Assembly: GCA_044223975.1 (NCBI GenBank)
Contig: JBGALI010000024.1
Span: 1 to 60,202, forward strand
Reading direction: 5' to 3'
From: CAZCPB01 sp044223975
GTDB lineage: Bacteria > Planctomycetota > Phycisphaerae > Phycisphaerales > UBA1924
DNA: 60,202 nucleotides
The notes beneath the pieces were generated by a model, which searched no databases, had not been told where the DNA came from, and saw nothing but the letters and a program-made list of their open reading frames with translations. Each line of letters begins with the position of its first letter. Positions within the stretch are counted from its first letter, which is position 1. Made by a program: the position numbers and the translations under genes. Shown one piece after another: positions 26,523 through 36,008 of the stretch.

Positions 26523-27509
26523 CTATCGGGAAGGGACCGGAAGGCGCACGACTCCTTCCTGCATGGGGCCGCCGTCGCTTCCCTCGCCGCCGACGATCAC
26601 CAGTTCGCGTCCCCCGTCGGGGCGTGCCAGCACGCCGCAGGCGAACCGGTCGCGCTCCATGGGCGGCGGCCAATCGCTCGAGGACCACACGCGCGTCCTT
26701 GTGTCGAGCTTGAGGGACGGCGTGGGTCCGACCGTGCGCCCTCCGAACACGTAGACCGTACCGTCGAGCTCGACGGCGCCGAAAAACAGGCGCGGGCCGG
26801 GCATGGGCGGCCAGGATTCCCAGGTGCCCGCGGCGGTGTTCAAGACTTCGACCACGCCGGTGTGCTCGAACGCCTGCCCCGCCTCGCCACCCAGGGCCAT
26901 GATCGTGTCTCCCACGGTCAACGCGGCGAATCCGTGTCGGGGGGTGGGCATGGGGGCGAGCGTGGTCCATGTGTCGGTGCGCGGGTCGTACGCCTCGCAC
27001 GCATTGGAATTGCCGCGGGCGTCCATGCCTCCGATGGCGTAGAGCCTGCTGCCCGCGACGGTGCAGGCGAGGCGGTTGCGGGGCGTGGGCATGGGGGCGC
27101 GGGCGAGCCAGGGCGAGTGGCCGGGGAGTTGGTCTGGTGGAGGCTCGAAGGCCCTGCGGAGATCGATCGAGATCACCGTTGGGATGCACACCTGTTCGCG
27201 CGAGGTGCCTCCGAGCACGTAGAAGCGGCCGTCCAGCGCGGCGACTCCCGGGAAGTCGCGCGGGCCGGGCAGGGCTGCCGCCGCGGACCATTCGCCGGGC
27301 TCGCGCCAGCGCAGCGGAGTGAGCAGGTTGGAGTGATCGGGTCCCCAGATCCCGCCCACAATCATGAGCGACCCGTCCGCCACGGCGCCGGCATGGGCGG
27401 TGAGCGAACTGACGATCGTGACGGGATCGCCTGGCGGCTGGCGCGCGGGGGCGGGCGTTGAGGTTGCCAGCGCGAACGCGAGGCAGGATGAGAGGCTCGC
27501 GTGGATCAT
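26523..27509 (-). CDS. Secreted kelch-repeat beta-propeller protein
   Basis: 328 residues with a signal peptide (ending near TPAPARQ) and about six kelch repeats, each with GG followed by aromatic/Trp residues: FYVLGGTS, LYAIGGMD...YDPRTDTWTTLAPMPTPRHG, IMALGGEA...TWESWPPMPGPR, VYVFGGRT. The start ATG 27509 overlaps the TGA of the upstream zinc-ribbon gene by four bases, so the two are translationally coupled. Binding partner unknown; some kelch propellers are sialate mutarotases, but no such signature is obvious. Confidence 0.85.
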   Translation of the reverse strand: MIHASLSSCLAFALATSTPAPARQPPGDPVTIVSSLTAHAGAVADGSLMIVGGIWGPDHSNLLTPLRWREPGEWSAAAALPGPRDFPGVAALDGRFYVLGGTSREQVCIPTVISIDLRRAFEPPPDQLPGHSPWLARAPMPTPRNRLACTVAGSRLYAIGGMDARGNSNACEAYDPRTDTWTTLAPMPTPRHGFAALTVGDTIMALGGEAGQAFEHTGVVEVLNTAAGTWESWPPMPGPRLFFGAVELDGTVYVFGGRTVGPTPSLKLDTRTRVWSSSDWPPPMERDRFACGVLARPDGGRELVIVGGEGSDGGPMQEGVVRLPVPSR

Positions 27510-28345
27510 GCGGGGAGCGTTGGGTTTGACGCACGGCCGGGCGCGGCGTTCCCGCATTCGGGGCATGGGGCGCCGGGCGGTAGGCCACGCAGGTCGTAAT
27601 TGCAGCGGGCGCAGCGGCCGCGGCGGATCCGACAGAGGCCGCGGAGCATGGCGGCGCCGCCGAAGATGGCGCTGAGCACCATCGCCCAGAACGCGACGTT
27701 CACGAAGAAGTCCCAACGTCGCACGGTCCGGGGAAGGACGAGGGCGGGGCGCGGCGTCCGGTAGGGGGTGAACCGGCTGGCGTCGATGCCGCCCTCGATC
27801 GTGAAGACGGGTTCGTACGACGGTGCTCCCCCGACCGCCCGAACGATGTAATCGCACCGCATCGAATATCCCAGCCCGTGCAGGGGGAAGCCGAAAGAGG
27901 CTTCTTCGATGTACGCCAACGGGGCGCGTGGGATGGGGCGCAGCGCCGAGGCCCATCGCAAGAACGTGGCCTGGTAGCGCGGCTCAACGATGGCGGGGAG
28001 GCCGATTAGGGTGGGGACCGGGGACGCCTGCGAATCTCCACCTTCGATCCACTCGGACTGCACGCACCACTGAAGCGTGCACGATTCGGCCAAGGCGCCC
28101 CACGACTCAAAGGCCCGGAAGGTGCCCCTCGTGTCGGGTTGCGGGCTTCCTTCGAGCCCGCCCGCCTGGCGAACTCTGAGCGATGTGACCCACGCCGCTC
28201 GCACCTGTCCGGTCGGCGGGCTCGCGAGCATCGCGGCGCATGCGCAGGCCCACGAAATCGCAATGCTGAGAATCACCGCCCCTGCCGCGAGCGCGAAGAT
28301 CCGTGCCAAGACCCGTCGCACGACATTCCGGCGCGACTGCGTCAT
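27506..28345 (-). CDS. Membrane zinc-ribbon protein, C-terminal ribbon
   Basis: 279 residues from ATG 28345. There is an N-terminal helix (about 12-36), a ~165-residue outer domain, a second helix (about 214-232) and a C-terminal ribbon CARCNYD at 245-251 with CPECG at 261-265. The layout puts the middle domain outside and the ribbon in the cytoplasm. The gene ends in an ATGA overlap with the kelch gene, linking a ribbon protein to a secreted propeller. Function unknown. Confidence 0.75.
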   Translation of the reverse strand: MTQSRRNVVRRVLARIFALAAGAVILSIAISWACACAAMLASPPTGQVRAAWVTSLRVRQAGGLEGSPQPDTRGTFRAFESWGALAESCTLQWCVQSEWIEGGDSQASPVPTLIGLPAIVEPRYQATFLRWASALRPIPRAPLAYIEEASFGFPLHGLGYSMRCDYIVRAVGGAPSYEPVFTIEGGIDASRFTPYRTPRPALVLPRTVRRWDFFVNVAFWAMVLSAIFGGAAMLRGLCRIRRGRCARCNYDLRGLPPGAPCPECGNAAPGRASNPTLPA

Positions 28346-28420
28346 TGCGCCCGAGTGTACCGCGGCACCCAAGAATCATGCTTCGAACTCCGCGGGATTC
28401 CGGCCGCCTTGCACGGCAAG

Positions 28421-30529
28421 TCAGGGAATGCGCGGTCCGACCGTCGAGAGGTCGAACGCCGCAAACCCCACCGCCGCGGCCGCGGATTCGTTGCCGATCT
28501 TCACGTGCTTCGGATCGTCGAGATTGAGGCGGGGATCATCCACGAGCGACCCGGTGTCGTACCCCGCCGCCTGCCACGCCGCGAAATCCCTGGCGCCGGG
28601 GAACGCGATCGGCTTGCCGCCGGTGCGCCAGTACAGGTTGTTCTTCAGCACGAAGTGGTCGGACCAATCGCCGTTGAGCCAGATGTCGCTGTCGCCGACC
28701 ACGATGTTGCTTGAGATCGTGAACGAGTTGTGCTCTTCGCGGCGGGTGCGCCAGAGCTGGGCATCGCGGCCCATGGCGAGGATGTTGTTCCGCACGGTGT
28801 TGTCGCGCCCGTAGTGCTGGTGGAACGAGCCGTGCGTGGTGCGCAGGACGAGGTTGTTCTCGGCGACGATGCCTGTTGAGCCCTCGTCGAAGTAGATTCC
28901 CCACGCGATGGTGCGCCCGGCGATGTCGTGGAAGAAGTTGTTGCGGATGATCGTGCGCGGCAGGCTTTGGTCGGGCGCGTCGGCGGTCGGCCCCTGAATT
29001 CCCAGCGTGTAGATGCCGGCCATGTCGCCCAGGGGCGGTTCGGCGTTTCCGGGACGGGCGCCGAGGTTGCTCACCTCGTTGAACTCGACGATGTTCCCTG
29101 CCGCGAGTGCGGGTCCGTAGCCCCACGTCCAGCCGATCGAGATGCCGGTGTAGTCAAACTCGGAGATGAGGTTGTGCGAGAGGCGGTTGCTCGCGGATTG
29201 CCCGATCCACACGCCGACGGCCTGGTGGTGGATGTGACCGCCGTCGGTGATGGTGCAGTCTTCGATCACGTTGGCGCGGGTGCGGTCGAGTTCCTTCTCG
29301 CGGATGGCCGTCTCGCCGATCTTGATACCGCCGGCGCCGAGGTCGCGGACGGTGCAGCCCTTGATGGCGCAGTCATTCACGCCGCGTCCGAGTTCGAGGC
29401 CGTACGCCTCGACGTGCTCGAAGGTGCAGCGGTCGAAGGTGATGTGGTGCGCGCCCTCGATGCGCACCGCCCCGGGCGCGCCTGCCGCGGCCTGGTTGAA
29501 TCCGATCACGTCGGCGCTCGGCCACGCCGCCTTGAAATCCTGCGGGAACCACCAGCGTGTGTGCGCGAAGGTGATGCCGCGGAAGATGGTGTGCTGCGTC
29601 GGATATCGCGTGTCGGCCTCGCCGCCGATCTTCATCAGCGTCGACAGCCGCGGCACGATCGCCTCGGTCGCCGGATCGTTCAGGTTCTCGCCGGGCATTG
29701 GGATCGTGTAAACCACGCCCGCTTTCGAGTCGCACCACCACTCGCCCGGCGCATCGAGCAGCGACGCGTCGCCCTCGGTGCAGTAGAGATCGCCGGGCGC
29801 GAGGCCGAGCACGTTGGGCGACGCGAATCGTGCTGTGCGCGTCGCGGCGTCGACGGACATCACGCGAAGGTGCGAATCGACCCAGCGTGTGAACGTGACG
29901 ACCTCGGCGCCGGGAGCGATGCGCGACCACGCGGGCGCATCGCTCTCGCTGAAGACCATCGCGGTTTGGCCCTTGGTCCAGTCGCCTTTGGGCAGATCGT
30001 CCGGGAACCCCTGCACGTGCAGGAAGGACCCATCGTTGGGATGGCGCGCCCACGGGCGGCGCTTGCCGTTCACCCACATCGTGCGGAACGGGGGGTCGCG
30101 GTCCGCGGCCTGGGTCGTGGCGTTGCGCAAGCTCGCGGGCAGGTCCGCGGCCATCACCTTGCGACCGTTCAGCTCGGCTTCGCGCCACGGGCCCAGGCGT
30201 GAGCCGCCGGAAAAGACAACCGTCGCGCCCGGTGCCGCGGCGTACGTGGTGGGGCATTGCTCCGTGCCGCCGTTGCCGATCAGTGCTTCGAGCGGTTCGG
30301 ACAGCTCATACCGCCCTGCCGCGAATTCCACGTGGATGGGCCGCTCACCGACGTCCTGGCGGATGCGATTCCACTCGGCGCGCTGCAGCGCCCTTTTCGG
30401 CGTCTTCATGGGGTTGAGCGGCGAAAGCCCGGGGTTGTCGTCGTTCCCGTCGGGGGCAACGTAATACGTGTCCCCGCGTCCGGGCTGGGGCGCGACGGCC
30501 ATTGAAGCAAGCAGTGTGGCAACGAGCAT
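28421..30529 (-). CDS. Secreted right-handed parallel beta-helix protein
   Basis: 702 residues: signal peptide, then TYYVAPDGNDDNPGLSPLNP, the DUF1565-like opening of pectate-lyase-type helices, and many PbH1-like rungs with stacked Asn (for example NVIEDCTITDGG, NRLSHNLISEFDYTGIS, TVRNNILAMG). A polysaccharide lyase, hydrolase or glycan binder of the cell exterior is likely; catalytic residues could not be assigned. The start ATG 30529 has only a GGGGG run directly before it. It reads leftward after the zinc-ribbon gene at 30607. Confidence 0.8.
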   Translation of the reverse strand: MLVATLLASMAVAPQPGRGDTYYVAPDGNDDNPGLSPLNPMKTPKRALQRAEWNRIRQDVGERPIHVEFAAGRYELSEPLEALIGNGGTEQCPTTYAAAPGATVVFSGGSRLGPWREAELNGRKVMAADLPASLRNATTQAADRDPPFRTMWVNGKRRPWARHPNDGSFLHVQGFPDDLPKGDWTKGQTAMVFSESDAPAWSRIAPGAEVVTFTRWVDSHLRVMSVDAATRTARFASPNVLGLAPGDLYCTEGDASLLDAPGEWWCDSKAGVVYTIPMPGENLNDPATEAIVPRLSTLMKIGGEADTRYPTQHTIFRGITFAHTRWWFPQDFKAAWPSADVIGFNQAAAGAPGAVRIEGAHHITFDRCTFEHVEAYGLELGRGVNDCAIKGCTVRDLGAGGIKIGETAIREKELDRTRANVIEDCTITDGGHIHHQAVGVWIGQSASNRLSHNLISEFDYTGISIGWTWGYGPALAAGNIVEFNEVSNLGARPGNAEPPLGDMAGIYTLGIQGPTADAPDQSLPRTIIRNNFFHDIAGRTIAWGIYFDEGSTGIVAENNLVLRTTHGSFHQHYGRDNTVRNNILAMGRDAQLWRTRREEHNSFTISSNIVVGDSDIWLNGDWSDHFVLKNNLYWRTGGKPIAFPGARDFAAWQAAGYDTGSLVDDPRLNLDDPKHVKIGNESAAAAVGFAAFDLSTVGPRIP

Positions 30530-30606
30530 CCCCCGAGTGTACCGACGACCTGCACTGGCCAGGTCTTCAGACTCTTGAGTGCGGTTGACGCGAAAAGACC
30601 GATCGC

Positions 30607-31365
30607 TCAGGCTCGGGACTCGTCGGCAATGGCGGCCAGCCCGCATTCGGGACACGGAGCGCCGATGGGAAGGCCCACGAGGTCATACGCGCAGGACACG
30701 CACCTGCCCTTCCTCCGGCGCACGAAATGTCGCAGTTCGCGTGGGGCGAACAGAAGGACCCACCACGCCGTGGCGAACAGGCCCGAGTTGGTGATCATCC
30801 CGGACCACATGACGCCGGAAGGCACGTTTGCGACGCGCGTCTCCGCGAACGGAGTGAACGGGACCATTTCTTCGGGAGGGAACTTGGTTCGGTCGACCGT
30901 GCCCGCGCGAGGCCAGATCCGCATCACATGGACGGGTGGACGCAGCTCGGCTACACATCCATAGCTGTCTTGGTCCGCCGCGCCCCACATGCACGCCGAC
31001 GGCCACCCGAACTGGTACTCGCTTCGCGCATTGCACGTTGAAGGGACGTGGCACGTACGCGGGGGCTCGGTGACGCGCCGGTACTCGGCGACCTCTCCTC
31101 CGCCAAGCCCGCTCCCCCGCACCGAAATTGTGTTTTCGTTGACCACTCCGACATTGAGGAACATGTAGACCATCCGGAGTGTGGGCGAGCAGCGGCCCTC
31201 TCTGCAAATGACAACTTGTCCTGTCGCATCGCTACTCCATGCGACGCTCTCAGAAGCAGCCTGACTACCACGATGAGGCACCAGCGCGGCGGACCAGGCG
31301 ATCGCGATGCTTGTCGCCGCTCCCAAGGCAGCGCCCAGCATGACTTGAATAGCGCACCGGACCAT
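30607..31365 (-). CDS. Membrane zinc-ribbon protein, C-terminal ribbon
   Basis: 252 residues: helix at about 8-30, a cysteine-containing outer domain (extra Cys at CREGRC, CHVPSTC, SACMW, possibly disulfides), helix near 188-207, and ribbon CVSCAYD at 222-228 with CPECG at 238-242. It has the same topology as the gene at 27506-28345. Base composition is slightly less GC-rich than its neighbours by eye. Function unknown. Confidence 0.75.
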   Translation of the reverse strand: MVRCAIQVMLGAALGAATSIAIAWSAALVPHRGSQAASESVAWSSDATGQVVICREGRCSPTLRMVYMFLNVGVVNENTISVRGSGLGGGEVAEYRRVTEPPRTCHVPSTCNARSEYQFGWPSACMWGAADQDSYGCVAELRPPVHVMRIWPRAGTVDRTKFPPEEMVPFTPFAETRVANVPSGVMWSGMITNSGLFATAWWVLLFAPRELRHFVRRRKGRCVSCAYDLVGLPIGAPCPECGLAAIADESRA

Positions 31366-31453
31366 GGCAGGGGCCTCGGAGAGTATCTATCGGCTACGCA
31401 AGTCCTCCCGGGCAAGTTCGTCAGCGATCACGAGGCACCCGCGATCCGGCCAG

Positions 31454-31487
31454 AAAAAACGCCCGGGCGGGTGAGCACCCGGGCGTT
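31454..31487 (-). terminator. Rho-independent terminator of the metalloprotease gene
   Basis: A perfect 10-bp stem, AACGCCCGGG (31458-31467) with CCCGGGCGTT (31478-31487), is followed on the minus strand by six T. It lies 60 bases beyond the metalloprotease stop codon. Confidence 0.9.
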
Positions 31488-31547
31488 CTCGGTTTCATGC
31501 GTTTGATCGGAGCGCCAGCCCCCTCGCTCACGCTCGGGGCTCGTCGA

Positions 31548-32738
31548 TCACTTGTCCCAGCCGATGGCGTCGAACATCGTCAGGTCGGTGGTGCGGTAGA
31601 AATTGGGGTAGAACGTCTCGCCGTAGTCGAAGGCCGGGTCCATGATGCCGATGGCCGGGATTTCCTGGCGGAAGTGGCTGGCCTGGTAGGGAGAGCCGTC
31701 GGAGGCGTGGATCTCGACCGCGATAGTGTCGAAGTTGCAGTCGTTGTTGGGGTTGTTCTTCACGGCCCAGCGCGGGCGGGCGGTGAACTCGGCGGTGGTG
31801 TCGGGGTTGAAGTCGTTGGTGCCGCTGCCGTCGGTGTTGCGGAAGCGGAAGATGTCGAGGGACTCGATGTCCCTGGAGCGGAAGTCGACGCCGGAGCCGA
31901 AGCCCAGCGCGTGCCCGGTCTCGTGGATGATGACATCCTGGAACGAGATCGTGTTGGCCGTCACGCCGTTGGACGGGTCCCAGTCGAAGGGGAAGGCCGT
32001 TGAGAACTGCATGTTGGCGTCGTTGCCGGTGACGGTTCCGCCGGTAGCCTTCCAGTTGGCGAAGGTCCAGAAGATCCGGTCCTCGTTGGTGGTGGAGTTG
32101 GTGGCGTAGCGGACGGGGATGGTCGTGCCCGTGGGCAGGAAGTTCTGGATGGTGTCGCTGGCGTCCATGCCGCCGACGAGCGCGGCGCGGCTGCTGGCCC
32201 AGTCGACGTACCCGTAGCTGCTGCTGGTGCCGCCGATCACGCCCGGCGAGAGTGCCGCGAAGCTCACGGTGATCGTCACGGTGACGGTATCGTTCGGGAA
32301 CTGGCTCTCGATGTACGCCTCGGCGGTGGCGAAGGCCGGTATTGCCGCGGCAGGGACGCCCGAGCCGAGCACGTAGACCATGTTGAGGCCCGCGCGCTTC
32401 TGGCTGTTGTTGACGACGACGACACCGTTGGGATCGGCAAACTGTGCCGCGTGCGTCGCGGCCATGACCTGGAGGTCCGCGCTCGTCATCGGGGCCTTGT
32501 TGGAGCAGACGGGCTTCCAGACGACCTGGGTCGGGAAGGCGATCTGCTGGCCGGTGGCGTAGAGCGTGGTGGTCTGGACGCCGGTGTCGATGACGAACCG
32601 CGGAGGGGCGACCACGACCGGCGCTGCGCCGACCGCTTGATCTGCATCCTGCGCCGGAGCCTGCTGGGCGCCCGCGGCGCCGCAGAGTGATGCCAGCGCC
32701 ACGCCCGTCAATCCTCGGACCATTCGCGATCTGCCCAT
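31548..32738 (-). CDS. Secreted HExxH zinc metalloprotease (NF038122-like)
   Basis: 396 residues from ATG 32738, with GGGAGG about seven bases upstream. After a signal peptide (cleavage near GAAGAQQA) there is a metzincin-like catalytic site, IIHETGHALGFGSGVD, with zinc ligands His272 and His276. A downstream IGIMDPAFDYG contains a plausible Met-turn. This matches the planctomycetal NF038122 metalloprotease group as I know it; substrate unknown. It is a single-gene unit with its own promoter (32852-32880) and a strong terminator (31454-31487). Confidence 0.85.
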   Translation of the reverse strand: MGRSRMVRGLTGVALASLCGAAGAQQAPAQDADQAVGAAPVVVAPPRFVIDTGVQTTTLYATGQQIAFPTQVVWKPVCSNKAPMTSADLQVMAATHAAQFADPNGVVVVNNSQKRAGLNMVYVLGSGVPAAAIPAFATAEAYIESQFPNDTVTVTITVSFAALSPGVIGGTSSSYGYVDWASSRAALVGGMDASDTIQNFLPTGTTIPVRYATNSTTNEDRIFWTFANWKATGGTVTGNDANMQFSTAFPFDWDPSNGVTANTISFQDVIIHETGHALGFGSGVDFRSRDIESLDIFRFRNTDGSGTNDFNPDTTAEFTARPRWAVKNNPNNDCNFDTIAVEIHASDGSPYQASHFRQEIPAIGIMDPAFDYGETFYPNFYRTTDLTMFDAIGWDK

Positions 32739-32851
32739 GGAAGTACCTCCCGGGCCGCGACGCCTCAAGAACCCCCCAGCCCTGCGCGGCGACCCACGAG
32801 GCCACACCGCGGACCATGGCGAACGCGGCCGACTCGAAGCCAGAAGTTCGC

Positions 32852-32880
32852 ACCTTACATCGGGTCGGCGCGGGCGTCAA
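32852..32880 (-). promoter_or_regulatory. Probable sigma-70-type promoter of the metalloprotease gene
   Basis: On the minus strand TTGACG (32880-32875) lies 17 bases from TAAGGT (32857-32852). It leaves a 5' leader of roughly 105 bases before the ATG at 32738. The -35 is strong and the -10 weak, so the call is tentative. Confidence 0.45.
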
Positions 32881-33021
32881 TATTACTTTGGACCGGGCGC
32901 GCGATCGGGGTGCGCCGCGACGCCGCCCGGGAGGCCCGCCCGACTCTCCCTCCTGGGCGCGGGCGGACTCTCCACGGGCGGGCTCGCGATCGGCGTCGGG
33001 TCTTGCGCCGCGTTCAACCGC

Positions 33022-33867
33022 TCACTTCTCGATCGGCGCCCCGATCAGGTTGCCGTACTCCGTCCACGAGCCGTCGTAGTTCCTGACGTTCTTGAACCCC
33101 AGCAGGTACTTGAGCACGAACCAGGAGTGGCTGGAGCGCTCGCCGATGCGGCAGTAGGTGATGGTCGGCTTGGCCTCGGAGACGCCCGCGCCCTTCACGT
33201 ACAGCTCGCGCAGCTCGTCGGGGCTCTTGAAGGTGCCGTCCTCGTTGGCGGCCTTGGCCCAGGGCACGCTCTTGGCGCCCGGGATGTGCCCGCCGCGCTG
33301 CGCGGTCTCGCTCATGCCCGGGGGCGCGATGACCTTGCCGGTGAACTCGTCGGGGCTGCGGACATCGATGAGGGTGGCGGTCTTCTGTCCCGAAGCCGCG
33401 AGCACGTCGGTGACCTTGGCGCGGAGGCTCTCGTCCACGCCCGCGGCCTTGTACGACGTGGGTTTCACGGCGGGCTTGTCGGTCGTGAGCGGGCGGTTGG
33501 GCTCGTTCAGCCACTTGGCCCTGCCGCCGTTGAGCAGGCGGACGTCGGCGTGCCCGTAGATCTTGAAGAGCCAGAAGGCGTACGCGGCAAACCAGTTGCT
33601 GTGGTCGCCGTACAGGATCACGGTGTCGCTCGGGCTCACGCCCGCGTCGGAGAGCAGCTTCTCGAACTGGTCTTTGGAGGCGATGTCGCGGCGCACCTGG
33701 TCCTGGAGCTGCGTGGTCCAGTTGAGGCTGACGGCGCCGGGGATGTGGCCGGTGTCGTAGAGCTTGGGGTCGACGCTGATCTCAACGACCTTCACACGCG
33801 GGGCGTTCAGGTTCTGCGCGAGCCAGTCGGTCGAGACGAGCACTTCGGGGTTGGCGTACTGGGACAT
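33022..33867 (-). CDS. Thiosulfate sulfurtransferase (CysA/SseA-type double rhodanese)
   Basis: 281 residues, two rhodanese domains. The N-terminal one is inactive (ILYGDHSNWFAAYAFW has Asp where the catalytic Cys would be); the C-terminal one carries TYCRIGERSS with Cys239. The CRIGERS loop is the actinobacterial CysA2/CysA3 type, associated with thiosulfate rather than mercaptopyruvate. It moves sulfane sulfur from thiosulfate to a thiophilic acceptor. ATG 33867. It lies 144 bases downstream of a cysteine synthase on the same strand, fitting a sulfur-assimilation pair. Confidence 0.9.
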   Translation of the reverse strand: MSQYANPEVLVSTDWLAQNLNAPRVKVVEISVDPKLYDTGHIPGAVSLNWTTQLQDQVRRDIASKDQFEKLLSDAGVSPSDTVILYGDHSNWFAAYAFWLFKIYGHADVRLLNGGRAKWLNEPNRPLTTDKPAVKPTSYKAAGVDESLRAKVTDVLAASGQKTATLIDVRSPDEFTGKVIAPPGMSETAQRGGHIPGAKSVPWAKAANEDGTFKSPDELRELYVKGAGVSEAKPTITYCRIGERSSHSWFVLKYLLGFKNVRNYDGSWTEYGNLIGAPIEK

Positions 33868-34011
33868 GGGGTTCCTTTCCAAGAAGTTCTGCGGGTACGG
33901 AGATTGATGGCGCGTTGCGGGGTGCGTGCACGTGGGGAGATCACGCGCAACATCGGGCCCGCGCGCCGGTGGTGAGGACAGCCGATCGGGTCTGGCGGTT
34001 CGGCGCGGCGC

Positions 34012-34980
34012 TCATGGCTCGGAGAGCTCCGGGAGATGCCGTGTGATGCTCGAGGTGTACTTGAACACGCCGTCGCAGAATATCGCCACTCCGCACGCCA
34101 CGGGCTCGCGCTCGGCGGTGCGGCGGGCGCCCTCGAAGATCAGGCCGCTGCTGGGACCGGCGAGGAGGCCCTCGCGGCGGGCCAGTTCGAGCGCCCGAAC
34201 ATAGGCCAGCTCGTGATCGATCTCGAGGATCTCGTCGATGAGCGCGGGGTCGTAGAGCTTTGACACGCCCAGCTCCGACACGTTGCGCAGGCCCGGCACA
34301 TCGTGCCCCGGCGTGGGCTGCACGGCGATGATCTTCACCCTCGGGTTCCTTCCTTTGAGGAACGTGGCCAGTCCGGTGACCGTGCCGCAGGTGCCCAGCG
34401 ACGTGAAGACGTGCGTGACGCGGCCGTCGGTCTGGCGCCAGATCTCCGGGCCGGTCGTGCGCACGTGGGCCTCGACGTTGGCGCGGTTCTCATACTGGTT
34501 GGGCATGGTGTACTTGTCGGACGAGGCGCGGGCGTGGGTCTTGGCCATGCCGATCGTGCCGTCCTCGGAGCCGGGCAGGGGGCAGAGGGCGTCGGGCACG
34601 ACGTCGACTGCCGCGCCGGCGATGCGGAGGATCGTGCGCTTCTCTTCAGGGACCTTGGCAGGGACGACGGCGCGCATGGGGTAGCCCTTGGCGGCGCAGA
34701 TCGCGGCAAGGGAGATGCCCGTGTTGCCGCTGGTGGGCTCGACGATGCCGCGGACGGTGCCGCCGGGCTGCGGGCCCAGCACGCCGCGCGACTCGAGGTC
34801 GGCGATCATGAAGCTCGCGGCACGGTCCTTGACGCTCCCGAAGGGGTTGCACCACTCGAGCTTGGCGTACAGCGTGCTCCCCGCGGGCGCGAGGCGGTTC
34901 AGGCGCACCAGGGGCGAGGGGTTCTCCTCGCTGGGCAGCATCTCGAGCACGCTCTCGTACACGCGGGTGGAGTGGTTCAT
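34012..34980 (-). CDS. Cysteine synthase family PLP enzyme (CysK/CysM type)
   Basis: 322 residues, fold-type II PLP enzyme. The Schiff-base lysine is Lys51 in NPFGSVKDRAA. The substrate loop is PTSGNTGISLA; the phosphate-binding loop is SLGTCGTVTG; GPSSGLIFEG lies near the C-terminus. Makes cysteine from O-acetylserine (or a related activated serine) and sulfide or thiosulfate. CysK versus CysM cannot be decided from these motifs, but the sulfurtransferase downstream makes thiosulfate use plausible. Confidence 0.88.
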   Translation of the reverse strand: MNHSTRVYESVLEMLPSEENPSPLVRLNRLAPAGSTLYAKLEWCNPFGSVKDRAASFMIADLESRGVLGPQPGGTVRGIVEPTSGNTGISLAAICAAKGYPMRAVVPAKVPEEKRTILRIAGAAVDVVPDALCPLPGSEDGTIGMAKTHARASSDKYTMPNQYENRANVEAHVRTTGPEIWRQTDGRVTHVFTSLGTCGTVTGLATFLKGRNPRVKIIAVQPTPGHDVPGLRNVSELGVSKLYDPALIDEILEIDHELAYVRALELARREGLLAGPSSGLIFEGARRTAEREPVACGVAIFCDGVFKYTSSITRHLPELSEP

Positions 34981-35215
34981 GGGCGGGTTCTATCGGAGCG
35001 CCGGTCCGCGGGAAGATCGCGCAGGACTGCGGAAAGGCCAAGGTGTGAATTGTAAGAAGCGATCGCCGCTTGCTGAGGCCGCTCGGGAGTTCAGCGGCGA
35101 CAACAGGTCGATGAACACGCGCACGCCATCGCGACCGGAGCGGTCGGGCGGGTGCGATAGGGGTGCATCGAACGACGCTTCATGCATGAATCTCTAGGCG
35201 CCGCGGGGGCCGTAG

Positions 35216-35971
35216 TCACGCGGAGGCCGCCGGGGCTGGAGCTGCCGTAGTTCTCGGAACCTGGTTTCCGCATTCAGGACAGCGAGCACCCGGCATCAAG
35301 CCGCGCCGGTCGTAGCCGCACTTCGAGCACCTGCCGCGAGACTTCCGCCAGTGTTGGCGCGCCAGCCGCGGCACCATCACGATCCCCCACCACACCGCCG
35401 CCCAGAACGCCGTGTCTAGCGCCAGCCCATCCCAGATCGGGCGCAGCGGCAGCACGGCCGGGTACCCGGTGCGGGCGTGGCGCAGTGTCCGCACTTCGTA
35501 GCCGCCCGTTGTTGTCCATGCCGCGGGAGTGCGCGGGGGCGTTGACTCTTCGCTTGCGTACATCATCGCGCTCCGCGGCCAGCCCGCCCCCACCACGAAC
35601 GCGACCTCGAGGGGACGGATGAATGGGTAGTCGAGCCACGCACCCTCTTCGGGAAGGCGCGGGCGCACAAACGGCTCGGCCCAGCGGTCGGTGCTTTCGC
35701 GAAGCTTGGAGCCGCCCGGCGAAGGGTTGGAGTGCGTTGATCGGTACACCACCGACCAGCACACCAGGCCCGCGTTCGCGGAGCGCTCGAGCTCGATGTA
35801 CTGCGGCTCGGTGATGACGCCGTCGGGGCGGACGATGACCTCTGACACGCCGCCCGCTACGAGCACCGGGTCCCAGTACATGGCCGACGCCCACGCGATA
35901 GCAACCGTCGAGATCGCGCCCAGCGCCGCGAACTTCAAGACGCGGAGGGCGATGGAGGTGGCGCAAGACAT
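35216..35971 (-). CDS. Membrane zinc-ribbon protein, C-terminal ribbon
   Basis: 251 residues: N-terminal helix (about 8-28), an outer domain with no recognised family, a second helix (about 180-198), then ribbon CSKCGYD at 215-221 and CPECG at 231-235, and an Ala/Pro tail. It follows the gene at 36009-36551, which has the same layout, by 37 bases on the same strand; the two probably form an operon. Function unknown. Confidence 0.75.
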   Translation of the reverse strand: MSCATSIALRVLKFAALGAISTVAIAWASAMYWDPVLVAGGVSEVIVRPDGVITEPQYIELERSANAGLVCWSVVYRSTHSNPSPGGSKLRESTDRWAEPFVRPRLPEEGAWLDYPFIRPLEVAFVVGAGWPRSAMMYASEESTPPRTPAAWTTTGGYEVRTLRHARTGYPAVLPLRPIWDGLALDTAFWAAVWWGIVMVPRLARQHWRKSRGRCSKCGYDRRGLMPGARCPECGNQVPRTTAAPAPAASA

Positions 35972-36008
35972 TCGCTCGATCGTTGCACGCCGGGAGCGCG
36001 AGAGCCCG

